Source: Bacteroidales bacterium
GTDB taxonomy: Bacteria; Bacteroidota; Bacteroidia; Bacteroidales; P3
Assembly (NCBI GenBank): GCA_017550405.1
Contig: JAFZPH010000047.1
Location: 62,001 to 126,000 of the forward strand
Length of the DNA stretch: 64,000 nt
Reading direction: 5' to 3'
Made by a program: the position numbers and the translations under genes. The notes beneath the pieces were generated by a model. The model made no database searches, had not been told where the DNA came from, and saw nothing but the letters and a program-made list of their open reading frames with translations. Below, in pieces: positions 33,396 through 41,557 of this stretch (its first letter is position 1; every line of letters starts with the position of its first letter).

Positions 33396-35006
33396 TTAGT
33401 TGGCAGGAACATAGTTCTTGCAGAGACGTACAGCGCACTGGCCTTCGCACTCACAGCTACCAGTACCGATGCCACCGGTGGAAGAGAATTTTCCAGTAGT
33501 AGCAAGTTTACGACCGGTATTGCCGAAGCCGTTGGCTGTGGTGGTCCAGTAGTAACCATCGTTGTGGTCGATGTAAATGGCACCACCGGACTTGCGGCCG
33601 GTGAAGGGCAGGAAGGCTGCACCGAAGGATTCCATCTCGGCCCAAGCCTCAGCGTCGTAGACGTTGGTGGTATAGGGTTTGCCTAAGTTGATGGCAGGAC
33701 CGTTCCAGAGGTCGGGGAGGAGGAGGTAACCTTGGACACCGCAGACGGTGGCGCCGGCGAACTTGCCGTTACGGGCATCAACATGTCCGACAGAGCCAAC
33801 CAGGCACTGCCATTCGGCTTGGTTAAGGGTACGCCAGTTGTCGCCCATGTTCACACCCCAGTCGTAGTTGGTGCCGCCGATTTCGTCAGCGGGGAAGTCA
33901 ACATAGTGGTTGTAGTCGCTGCGAGGCAGAGGCTCGTAACCGTTATAGCCGCTGGTAGCCCAACCGAAGAGGTCGATCCAAGCAGTCTCGCTGCTGTTGT
34001 TACCGCCCTCGACATTGCCAAGGTGGCCGGTGTAGCCGCAGCGATCATACTGGTTCTCGGCGAAACGCCAAGTGCCGTTGAGGGTCTGCTGGTCGGCGGC
34101 GGTGTAGGTACCGATGGTTTTGTTGAACTGGAGGTTGCCGGTGGCAATCCAGACCTGCTGGGTAGCGCTGACGGAGAAGAGACCCCAAATGCCTTCCTCA
34201 GGAGGAACGGGCATGTTGAGGCTGGAGAAGCCGAGGGTGAAGTAGCGGCTGCGCTCGATGGTGATGGTGGCACCTTCGGGGCTGTGCTTCTCGACACCGT
34301 AACCGGCGTTCTGGATTTTGATGGTGAGGTTGGAGTAGGTGCCAGCGGGCATGGTGACGAAGAAGTCGTGGCCGTTGGTGATGTCCTGCGGGGTGGTGCA
34401 GATGAGGGTGGTGGTGTAGCTACCGCCATCGGCATAGGTCACCTCGGGGTTTTCGCCGCTGTTGTCGATATCGAAGTTACCGTTGATTTCGACGTCGGCG
34501 GTGACCTCAATACGGCTGACAGTGGCACCTTCCTGCTGGAGGTGGAGTTTCAGCGCACCGAAGAGGTTCTTGAAAGCAAGGTTCTCGTCGGAGGTGGTGG
34601 CATACATGGGGAAGTTGGAGATGAGGTTTCCGTCAACGGAGACCTGCTCGGCAGGAAGGGAAACGCTGGTGGCGCTATTGGCCAGAGCAGCGGGATAGAT
34701 AGCGGTTACCTCATCGCCCATGTAGGTGACGGGAGCACCCAGACGGCGCAGTTTGGCGGAACCGGGGTTGCCCTCTTCGGGAGTGGCGATGTAACGGCCG
34801 GGAACGAGACCGTAAATCATGACGGTATCGTTGGCATTCCACTGAATGGCGGTGCCGTTGTAGGTGGTTTTGGAGTCGCCGGAGCAGTTCTCCATGGTGG
34901 CACGGAATTGGTAGTCACCGTTGTTCTGTTCGATGTCTTTCTTGCACGAGGTGGCGCCGAAGGCTACCAGTGCACAGAGGGAAAGGCTTACTAAAGTTTT
35001 TTTCAT
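33396..35006 (-). CDS. fimbrillin-like surface lipoprotein with FISUMP-like C-terminal domain (array member 3)
   Basis: A 536-residue lipoprotein: MKKTLVSLSLCALVAFGATSC gives the lipobox, and CKKDIEQN after it resembles the Lys/Asp/Glu-rich surface-export signal of Bacteroidota lipoproteins. Residues about 25-290 are a fimbrillin-like domain nearly identical in plan to members 1 and 2 (YQFRATMENCS, TVMIYGLVPGRYIATPEEGN, AFKNLFGALKLHLQQEG, GHDFFVTMPAGTYSNLTIKI). The C-terminal half is a FISUMP-like module (WRFAENQYDRCGYTG, WIDLFGWATSGYNG, TNYDWGVNMGDNWRTLNQAE and a final QCAVRLCKNYVPAN). It is closer to member 4 than to members 1 and 2 in this half. It follows its peptide gene by 66 bases. Confidence 0.82.
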   Translation of the reverse strand: MKKTLVSLSLCALVAFGATSCKKDIEQNNGDYQFRATMENCSGDSKTTYNGTAIQWNANDTVMIYGLVPGRYIATPEEGNPGSAKLRRLGAPVTYMGDEVTAIYPAALANSATSVSLPAEQVSVDGNLISNFPMYATTSDENLAFKNLFGALKLHLQQEGATVSRIEVTADVEINGNFDIDNSGENPEVTYADGGSYTTTLICTTPQDITNGHDFFVTMPAGTYSNLTIKIQNAGYGVEKHSPEGATITIERSRYFTLGFSSLNMPVPPEEGIWGLFSVSATQQVWIATGNLQFNKTIGTYTAADQQTLNGTWRFAENQYDRCGYTGHLGNVEGGNNSSETAWIDLFGWATSGYNGYEPLPRSDYNHYVDFPADEIGGTNYDWGVNMGDNWRTLNQAEWQCLVGSVGHVDARNGKFAGATVCGVQGYLLLPDLWNGPAINLGKPYTTNVYDAEAWAEMESFGAAFLPFTGRKSGGAIYIDHNDGYYWTTTANGFGNTGRKLATTGKFSSTGGIGTGSCECEGQCAVRLCKNYVPAN

Positions 35007-35072
35007 GTTTTTTCTCGTGTTTACTGAATAGTTTCAATGATTGAACTTGGATGCATTGCACTGGGGGAAGAA

Positions 35073-35234
35073 TCAACTCCAAGTGGCAGAACCGGACTCG
35101 GTCACATCTTCGGTAGTGCTGTTACCATCGCTCTGCACGTTGCTGAGGATAAATCCACGTTCGACACGAGCCTCCATGGCTTCGACTTGAGGAGCCATGT
35201 AGGCCATCTTGATTGTTTTCAGTTCTTGTTTCAT
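35073..35234 (-). CDS. small peptide paired with lipoprotein 3
   Basis: A 53-residue peptide read directly from the minus strand. It starts MKQELKTIKMAYMAPQVEAM, continues with EARVERGFILSNVQSDGNST and ends EDVTESGSATWS before TGA. It is nearly identical to the peptides at 36937 and 38761. A basic N-terminal third, an amphipathic acidic/basic core and a Ser/Thr/Gly/Asp tail can be seen. No hydrophobic signal peptide is present. Conservation of every residue type in the core, in contrast to the diverged lipoprotein C-terminal halves, argues that it is a real gene. Function unknown. Confidence 0.75.
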   Translation of the reverse strand: MKQELKTIKMAYMAPQVEAMEARVERGFILSNVQSDGNSTTEDVTESGSATWS

Positions 35235-35290
35235 TCTGTGTTTAGAGTGTTATATATAATGTATTATTTTTGGTGTTTCTTTGGCCAAGA

Positions 35291-35318
35291 AAGCGAGACG
35301 GCTTGCGCCGTCCCGCTT
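35291..35318 (-). terminator. intercistronic hairpin between array units 2 and 3
   Basis: AAGCGAGACGGC / GCCGTCCCGCTT with a 4-base loop. On the minus strand it is followed by TCTTGG, a poor T run, so read-through is likely. Confidence 0.6.
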
Positions 35319-35350
35319 GTTTGTGTTGTGTTTCAATTCCATCTCAAGGA

Positions 35351-36871
35351 TTACTGTTCGCGAGCAGTCTTGGCTAAACGGACAGGACAGGTCTGGTTGC
35401 CCTGGCCAGTGCCACCTGCATGCTGACCTTGTTTGAAGTGGAATTTCCAGAGTGCCCAGTTGGGATCCTCGGTGGAGGTCCAGTAACGGGACCAGTTGCT
35501 CATACTACCACCATCCATGCAGGGGATGAAGACTGCACCAGCAGCCTCCATGATAGCCCACTCGGCGGGGGTGTAGACGTTTGCGGGATCGAAGAAGGTC
35601 ATGGTACTACCAGCGCCATTGAAGTGCTTGCCTCCGGTGGTGTCGCCAGCAACCCAGTTGTCGGGAACGAGGATGAGACCGTCGATGGAAGTGCCGTTGT
35701 CAAGGTTGATTCTGCCCATGTTGTGGCAGAGACGGCGGAGATGACCGGCGGTTTTGGCCAGAGCGAATCCCCACTCTTCTCTTGTGAGCAGATACCAAGG
35801 ATCGGTAGCGTTGTCATCGTTGACGGTGACGCCCCAGTCGACAAAGTCAGCATAGTCCATTACGCCATGCTCACCCGCAGGGGTAAGGCCATAGTTGTTG
35901 GCCATTGTGCTGGGGTAGAAGATGTCGCGAGGACCGTTGGCTTGGTTGGCGTTGTTGTACACTTCGTACTGGGTGTTGCCCAGACGCCACTCGTTGTTCT
36001 CATAAATCAGGTTACCCTTTGCGAAGTAGACCTGCTTGGTTTCGGAGACAGAGATGAGACCGTCGATGAAGGGGTCGGGAGCAAAGTCGGTGGCAATGTT
36101 GAGGGTGAAGTAACGGCTACGCTCGATGGCGATAGTAGCACCTGCGGGAGCGGTCTTCACGCGCTTGGCATTGTCGTAACGATAGATGGTGACCTGCAGG
36201 TTCTGGTAGTTGCCAGCGGGCATGGTGACGAAGAAGTCGTGACCGCCAGTGATGTCCTGCGGGGTGGTGCAGATGAGGGTGGTGGTGGTGGTGCCTTCGG
36301 TACCGTTGGTGAGAACGGGGTTCTCACCGCTGTTGTCGATGTCGAAAGTGCCGTTGATGGCAGTCTCGGCAGTGACTTCGATCTTGTAGATGCTGACATT
36401 CTCCTGCTCGAGGTGAACCTTCAGTGCGCCACAGAGGTTTTTGAAGGCGAGGTTCTCGTCAGTAGAGGTAGCAATCATGGGGAAGTTGGACATGAGGTTG
36501 CCATCCTCAGTTTCCTGAAGGGCAGGGAGGGTGATGCTGGTGGCACTGTTGGCCAGGGCAGCAGGATAGATAGCGGTGACCTCATCGCCCATGTAGGAGA
36601 CGGGAGTACCCAGACGACGCAGCTTGGCGGAAGTAGGGTTGCCCTCCTCGGGGGTGGCGATGTAACGGCCGGGAACAAGACCGTAAATCATAACGGTATC
36701 GTTGGCATTCCACTGGATGGAGGTGCCATTGTAAGTGGTTTTGGCATCGGAGCAATTCTCCACGGTGGCACGGAACTGGTACTCACCATTCTGTTCAATG
36801 TCTTTCTTGCAGGAGGTAGCACCAAAAGCAACCAATGCACAGAGGGAAAGGCTAACTAAAGTTTTTTTCAT
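35351..36871 (-). CDS. fimbrillin-like surface lipoprotein with FISUMP-like C-terminal domain (array member 2)
   Basis: A 506-residue lipoprotein with the same signal peptide and lipobox (FGATSC, then KKDIEQNG) as member 3. The N-terminal fimbrillin-like half (about residues 25-290) is almost identical to that of member 1 in protein and DNA, up to FAPDPFIDGLISVSETKQVY. Beyond YFAKGNL the two diverge. This copy carries its own distal module (WRLGNTQYEVYNNANQANGP, DYADFVDWGVTVNDDNATDP, WYLLTREEWGFALAKT, ending QTCPVRLAKTAREQ). The pattern suggests tandem duplication with exchange or fast change of the C-terminal half. It follows its peptide gene by 65 bases. Confidence 0.82.
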   Translation of the reverse strand: MKKTLVSLSLCALVAFGATSCKKDIEQNGEYQFRATVENCSDAKTTYNGTSIQWNANDTVMIYGLVPGRYIATPEEGNPTSAKLRRLGTPVSYMGDEVTAIYPAALANSATSITLPALQETEDGNLMSNFPMIATSTDENLAFKNLCGALKVHLEQENVSIYKIEVTAETAINGTFDIDNSGENPVLTNGTEGTTTTTLICTTPQDITGGHDFFVTMPAGNYQNLQVTIYRYDNAKRVKTAPAGATIAIERSRYFTLNIATDFAPDPFIDGLISVSETKQVYFAKGNLIYENNEWRLGNTQYEVYNNANQANGPRDIFYPSTMANNYGLTPAGEHGVMDYADFVDWGVTVNDDNATDPWYLLTREEWGFALAKTAGHLRRLCHNMGRINLDNGTSIDGLILVPDNWVAGDTTGGKHFNGAGSTMTFFDPANVYTPAEWAIMEAAGAVFIPCMDGGSMSNWSRYWTSTEDPNWALWKFHFKQGQHAGGTGQGNQTCPVRLAKTAREQ

Positions 36872-36936
36872 GTTTTGCTTGTGTTTGCAGATTCTTTTAA
36901 ATTAATTGAACTTAAATGGATTGCGCGGAGGAAGCA

Positions 36937-37098
36937 TCAACTCCATGTGGCGGAACCAGACTCGGTCATTTCTTCGGTAGTGCTGTTACCGTCGCTCTGT
37001 ACGTTGCTGAGGATAAAACCACGTTCAACGCGTGCTTCCATGGCGTCCACCTGGGGAGCCATGTAGGTCATCTTGATTGTTTTCAGTTCTTTTTTCAT
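36937..37098 (-). CDS. small peptide paired with lipoprotein 2
   Basis: A 53-residue peptide: MKKELKTIKMTYMAPQVDAM, then EARVERGFILSNVQSDGNST, ending EEMTESGSATWS before TGA. It differs from the 35073 peptide at only about six positions. Same spacing to its lipoprotein gene (65 bases) and same absence of a signal peptide. No separate TAnnTTTG promoter is visible before it. Confidence 0.75.
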   Translation of the reverse strand: MKKELKTIKMTYMAPQVDAMEARVERGFILSNVQSDGNSTTEEMTESGSATWS

Positions 37099-37153
37099 TT
37101 TGTTGTTTTGGGTTAATAAAATGGTTAATTAATAATGGTTTGATTTGCCATAA

Positions 37154-37180
37154 AAGCGGGCGGCATGAGCCGTCCCGCTT
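37154..37180 (-). terminator. intercistronic hairpin between array units 1 and 2
   Basis: AAGCGGGCGGC / GCCGTCCCGCTT with a 4-base loop and one bulge. On the minus strand it is followed by TTATGG. It is closely related in sequence to the hairpin at 35291. Confidence 0.6.
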
Positions 37181-37194
37181 CTTTAGAATGTTTC

Positions 37195-38682
37195 TTATTC
37201 GTTGGTTTCGCGTGCGGTCATGACAAGACGGACACCGATGGGCTGGTCGTCCTGCCAAGAGGAAGTAGAACTCAAGCTACCATTGCTGGCTTTGAAACGC
37301 CAGCTCTGCCAACGCTCGCCGATACGGGTGACAGACCAGTAGTAACCTTGAGTGGAAGCGCCAACTCCGACGGGGAGGAAGGCGGCACCGCTGGCTTCCA
37401 TCTTGGCCCATTCTTCAACAGTGTAAGTGTTGGAGCTGAAAGAGGGATTGCCGCTTCCGCGAGGAACGAAACTGACACCTTCGGGGCAAGTCCAGACGTC
37501 CGGAATAATGACAATACCATTGTTGCCAGCGATAGAGGCAAAACCGTATTTGGTGTTGCCGCGCTTGACGGTGTTACGAATCATAAAGTCGAACTCGGGT
37601 TCAGAGAGGACATACCAAGGATTCTCGTCCTGGTCGTCGTTGATGGCAGCGCCCCAGTCGATGAAGTTGGTGTCGGTCATGTCGCGGGTGAGGCCGAAGT
37701 TGGAGGTAGGAGTGCTATAGTAGAACTCGTCGCGGAGACCAGTATTGGAATGGTTGTTGTAGTGAGCATATTGGTTGTCGGCAAAACGCCAGTCGCCAGT
37801 CTCGTTGTCGAAAAGGAGGTTACCCTTGGCGAAATAAATCTGCTTGGTGTTGGAAACGGAGATGAGACCGTCGACGAAAGGATCGGGAGCAAAGTCGGTG
37901 GCAATGTTGAGGGTGAAGTAACGGCTGCGCTCGATGCTGATGGTAGCACCGGCGGGAGCGGTCTTCACGCGCTTGGCATTGTCGTAACGATAGATGGTGA
38001 CCTGCAGGTTCTGGTAGTCGCCAGCGGGCATGGTGACGAAGAAGTCGTGACCGTTGGTGATGTCCTGCGGGGTGGTGCAGACGAGGGTGGTGGTAGTGGT
38101 GCCTTCGGTACCGTTGGTGAGAACGGGGGCTTCACCGCTGTTGTCGATGTCGAAAGTGCCGTTGATGGCAGTCTCGGCGGTGACTTCGATTTTGTAGATG
38201 CTTACATTCTCCTGTTCGAGGTGAACCTTCAGAGCTCCGCAGAGGTTTTTGAAGCTGAGGTTCTCATCGGTGGAAGTGGCAATCATGGGGAAGTTGGACA
38301 TCAGGTTGCCATCCTCGGTCTCCTGCAGGGCAGGGAGAGTGATGCTGGTGGCGCTGTTGGCCAGGGAAGCGGGATAGATGGCGGTGACCTCATCGCCCAT
38401 GTAGGTGACGGGAGCACCCAGACGACGCAGCTTGGCGGAAGTTGGGTTGCCCTCCTCGGGGGTGGCGATGTAACGGCCGGGAACGAGACCGTAAATCATG
38501 ACGGTATCGTTGGCATTCCACTGGATAGTGGTGCCGCTGTAGGTGGTTTTGACGTCGGAGCAATTCTCCACGGTGGCACGGAACTGGTACTCACCTTCAT
38601 TCTGTTCAATGTCTTTCTTGCAAGAGGTGGCGCCAAGGACGAGGGCGGCACACATGGAAAGGCATACAATCGTTTTTTTCAT
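37195..38682 (-). CDS. fimbrillin-like surface lipoprotein with FISUMP-like C-terminal domain (array member 1)
   Basis: A 495-residue lipoprotein. The start at 38682 (MKKTIVCLSMCAALVLGATS) is chosen over an ATG at 38715 because it gives a normal signal peptide and lipobox (LGATSC, then KKDIEQNEG). The N-terminal half matches members 2 and 3 (TVMIYGLVPGRYIATPEEGN, AIYPASLANSATSITLPALQ). The distal module is its own: WRFADNQYAHYNNHSNTGLR, NFIDWGAAINDDQDENPWYV, LSEPEFDFMIRNTVKRGN, ending DDQPIGVRLVMTARETNE. It is the promoter-proximal lipoprotein of the array, 78 bases after its peptide gene. Confidence 0.82.
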   Translation of the reverse strand: MKKTIVCLSMCAALVLGATSCKKDIEQNEGEYQFRATVENCSDVKTTYSGTTIQWNANDTVMIYGLVPGRYIATPEEGNPTSAKLRRLGAPVTYMGDEVTAIYPASLANSATSITLPALQETEDGNLMSNFPMIATSTDENLSFKNLCGALKVHLEQENVSIYKIEVTAETAINGTFDIDNSGEAPVLTNGTEGTTTTTLVCTTPQDITNGHDFFVTMPAGDYQNLQVTIYRYDNAKRVKTAPAGATISIERSRYFTLNIATDFAPDPFVDGLISVSNTKQIYFAKGNLLFDNETGDWRFADNQYAHYNNHSNTGLRDEFYYSTPTSNFGLTRDMTDTNFIDWGAAINDDQDENPWYVLSEPEFDFMIRNTVKRGNTKYGFASIAGNNGIVIIPDVWTCPEGVSFVPRGSGNPSFSSNTYTVEEWAKMEASGAAFLPVGVGASTQGYYWSVTRIGERWQSWRFKASNGSLSSTSSWQDDQPIGVRLVMTARETNE

Positions 38683-38760
38683 TTTTTTGTTTGATACTTT
38701 TAACGTGTTAAACATTTGCTTTACCTAAAACTTGTGCGGCTGAAAATAGCTGATTCAGCA

Positions 38761-38922
38761 TTAAGCCCACGTAGCAGAACCTGATTCGGTGAAGTCCTCG
38801 ATAGTGCTGTTACCGTCAGACTGTACGTTACTTAGGATAAATCCACGTTCGACACGAGCCTCCATGGCTTCAACTTGAGGAGCCATGTAGGCCATCTTAA
38901 TTGTTTTGAGTTGCTTTTTCAT
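38761..38922 (-). CDS. small peptide paired with lipoprotein 1 (first gene of the array)
   Basis: A 53-residue peptide: MKKQLKTIKMAYMAPQVEAM, then EARVERGFILSNVQSDGNST, ending IEDFTESGSATWA before TAA. It is the first gene after the only clear promoter of the array (38963-38956). The near-identity of the three peptides is kept at the protein level while silent positions vary (for example Leu, Ser and Val codons around 38830), which supports selection on the peptide. Confidence 0.75.
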   Translation of the reverse strand: MKKQLKTIKMAYMAPQVEAMEARVERGFILSNVQSDGNSTIEDFTESGSATWA

Positions 38923-38955
38923 TTTTTTGATATATTATTATTATTTAGTATGTGA

Positions 38956-38963
38956 TGCAAAAA
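38956..38963 (-). promoter_or_regulatory. promoter box of the peptide-lipoprotein array
   Basis: The minus strand reads TATTTTTG (TAnnTTTG) about 34 bases before the first peptide ATG, in AT-rich DNA. I found no equally good box between the later units. Confidence 0.55.
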
Positions 38964-39454
38964 TACTACAAAAAAATGACATTTTGTAAAAAAAAATCTC
39001 TTATATTGCTCATAATACTGGTAATCAATTACATGCAAATACAATTAATATACAAAAAGAACATATTTTGATATTAAAGATACCGTTTATTCTTGAAAAA
39101 TCACGGTTATTCACTTACCATAAAGACATTATACGATATAAATAACAAATATTTTATTGTAGATTAATAAGTTATGTACAAAAAGCACAGCCAAGTCATT
39201 AAAATGAGATTGAAAACCCTGGAAGGTTTTATGAGATTCAACCCTGCTGTGGTTACCTCGTTATTCGTGCCATTCGTGTCCGTGAAAAACCGATATATGG
39301 AAGTTGTCTTGTCTGATTCGGGCTAAAGAGACCAAAGGCATAAGCGGTCATGCTGACAAAATGGCACAACGTCATAGTGGCATGGTTATTGAACAGGGGG
39401 CAGTAGGATATTTGTATTCCGTAATAATGCAAAACAAAAAAAACATACGATAAC
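38964..39454. other. AT-rich intergenic region between the array and htpG
   Basis: No gene seen. It begins with A/T runs and carries a near-consensus plus-strand box GATATTTG at 39407-39414 (one mismatch from TAnnTTTG), about 40 bases before htpG, which may be its promoter. Confidence 0.4.
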
Positions 39455-41362
39455 ATGAACGGCAATTTGAATGTACAAACCGAGAACATCTTCCCGGTCA
39501 TCAAAAAATTCCTTTATTCGGACCATGAGATATTCCTGCGTGAGCTAGTGTCCAACGCCATTGACGCCACACAGAAGCTGAAAGCCCTTGCCTCGCGCGG
39601 CGAGCTGAAGGGAGAGACGGGCGACCTTACGGTGGAGATAGCCATAGACAACAAAAAGAAAACCCTGACGGTGAGCGACCGCGGTATCGGCATGACCGCC
39701 GAGGAGGTGGAGAAGTATATCAACCAGATTGCCTTCAGCGGTGCGACGGACTTTCTGGACAAATACAAAGACGTACAGGAGAACCTGATAGGCCACTTCG
39801 GCCTTGGCTTTTACTCGGCCTTTATGGTGGCCGACAAAGTGGAGATTTTCTCTAAGTCGTATAAGGACGAACCCGCCATCCACTGGAGCTGCGAGGGCAA
39901 CCCGGAGTTCACCATGGAAGATGACAAGAAGCACACGGAGCGCGGCACTGACATTGTGCTGCACATAGCGGACGACTGCAAAGAATTCTTGGACGAGCAG
40001 CAAGTGTTGCAGCTGCTGAGAAAATACTGCCGCTTTATGCCCATCCCCATCCGCTTTGGCGAAGAGAGCGTGTGGGTAGACAGTGAGACTGAGTTTGACG
40101 AGGTGGACGACGGCAACGGCGGCAAGAAGAAACAGCCCAAACGGGTGGAGAAAAAGCAGCCCCGCATCATCAACGACACCGAGCCTGCATGGAAGAAGAA
40201 CCCTGCCAATCTGACAGACGAAGACTATAAAAAATTCTACCACGAGCTGTACCCGATGAATTTTGAGGATCCCCTGTTCCAGATTCACCTGAATGTGGAC
40301 TACCCCTTCAACCTGACGGGCATCCTCTATTTCCCCAAGGTGCGCAAGACCATCGACCCGACACGCAACAAGATTCAGCTGTACTGCAACCAGGTGTTTG
40401 TGACCGACAGCGTGGAAGGCGTAGTGCCCGACTACCTGATGCTTCTGCACGGCGTGTTGGACAGCCCCGACATCCCGTTGAACGTCAGCCGCAGCTACCT
40501 ACAGAGCGACAGCAATGTGAAAAAGATTTCGGGACACATCAGCAAGAAGGTGGCCGACAAGCTGGAGGAGATGTTCAAGAACGACCGCAAGGACTTTGAG
40601 GACAAATGGGACGACATTAAGATATTCGTGGAATACGGCATGCTGACCGATGAGAAGTTCTGCGAGCGGGCATTGAAGTTCGCCTTGCTGAAGAACACCG
40701 AAGGACAGTATTTCAGTCTGGACGACTACCGCGACAAAATCAAGGCACTGCAAACCGACAAAGACAAAAACGTCTGCTACCTCTACGCCAACGACGCCGA
40801 AGAGCAGCACGCCTATATTGCCAAAGCCAAAGCAAAGGGCTACGATGTACTGCTGATGGACAGCGTGCTGACACCCCATTGGGTGAACCTGCTGGAGCAG
40901 AAGAAGGAGAAGAGCCGCTTCGTTCGCGTGGATGCCGACACGGTTGAGAAGCTGATTGCCCACGAGGACAGCATCCCCGAGAAGATGAGCAAGGAAGACC
41001 AGGAGAAGCTGAAACCCATCATCGAGGCCGAAGTAGACAAGCAGAAATTCACCGTGCAGATGGAGAGCATGGAGAGCGACGACCAACCGATGGTCATCAC
41101 ACAGAGTGAATTCATGCGGCGCTACAAAGAGATGTCCGCCACCAGCGGCGGCGGAATGGGCTTCTACGGCGAACTGCCCGAAAGCTACAACCTGGTGGTG
41201 AACGTGAACCATCCGCTGATAGAGCAGGTGCTCAAGGAGAGCGACGCCGACAAACAGAAGCAACTGGTACACCAGCTCACCGACCTTGCGCTGCTGGCCA
41301 ACGGCTTGCTGAAAGGCGAGGCACTGACAGAATTTGTGAAACGAAGCATCTCGATGATTTAA
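39455..41362 (+). CDS. htpG: HtpG, bacterial Hsp90 chaperone
   Basis: A 635-residue ATP-dependent chaperone of normal family length, acting as a cytoplasmic dimer. The N-terminal GHKL ATPase domain shows LRELVSNAIDATQKLKAL (catalytic Glu and Mg-binding Asn), VSDRGIGMTAEEVEKYINQI and LIGHFGLGFYSAFMVADKVE. The middle domain has PLFQIHLNVDYPFNLTGILY and the conserved Arg loop in LNVSRSYLQSDSNVKKI. The C-terminal dimerisation domain ends EALTEFVKRSISMI. A charged linker after the ATPase domain (DDGNGGKKKQPKRVEKKQPR) is as seen in other Bacteroidota. A terminator follows the gene. Confidence 0.97.
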   Translation: MNGNLNVQTENIFPVIKKFLYSDHEIFLRELVSNAIDATQKLKALASRGELKGETGDLTVEIAIDNKKKTLTVSDRGIGMTAEEVEKYINQIAFSGATDFLDKYKDVQENLIGHFGLGFYSAFMVADKVEIFSKSYKDEPAIHWSCEGNPEFTMEDDKKHTERGTDIVLHIADDCKEFLDEQQVLQLLRKYCRFMPIPIRFGEESVWVDSETEFDEVDDGNGGKKKQPKRVEKKQPRIINDTEPAWKKNPANLTDEDYKKFYHELYPMNFEDPLFQIHLNVDYPFNLTGILYFPKVRKTIDPTRNKIQLYCNQVFVTDSVEGVVPDYLMLLHGVLDSPDIPLNVSRSYLQSDSNVKKISGHISKKVADKLEEMFKNDRKDFEDKWDDIKIFVEYGMLTDEKFCERALKFALLKNTEGQYFSLDDYRDKIKALQTDKDKNVCYLYANDAEEQHAYIAKAKAKGYDVLLMDSVLTPHWVNLLEQKKEKSRFVRVDADTVEKLIAHEDSIPEKMSKEDQEKLKPIIEAEVDKQKFTVQMESMESDDQPMVITQSEFMRRYKEMSATSGGGMGFYGELPESYNLVVNVNHPLIEQVLKESDADKQKQLVHQLTDLALLANGLLKGEALTEFVKRSISMI

Positions 41363-41381
41363 CCCAAATACACTCCTACGG

Positions 41382-41420
41382 AAGCGGAGGGCTCCATATT
41401 GCGGAGTCCTCCGTTTCATT
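41382..41420 (+). terminator. terminator after htpG
   Basis: AAGCGGAGG-GCTCC / GGAGT-CCTCCGTTT hairpin followed by CATTTA. Confidence 0.7.
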
Positions 41421-41423
41421 TAT

Positions 41424-41440
41424 CCCAAATCGGTCATTGG
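41424..41440. repeat. solo end of MITE-like element A
   Basis: CCCAAATCGGTCATTGG matches the terminal repeat of the elements at 10339 and 48631. No partner end was found nearby; it may be a relic. Confidence 0.5.
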
Positions 41441-41557
41441 ATTGTACCTGCTCGAAATCTCCTACGGAGATCACCTGGCATGCTATGATGCGAAAGCCCC
41501 ACCAGGGTTATGCTCTACACAGGTATCACACAAGTGGCGGTGGCGACTGCAGCCGAC

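Noticed and set aside
33732..38694. Long plus-strand open frames (for example 33732-34994, 35420-36859, 37165-38694)
   Set aside because: They are antisense to the four lipoprotein genes, have repetitive Gly/Val/Asp-rich products and no family features. The minus-strand genes have signal peptides, lipoboxes and conserved domains.
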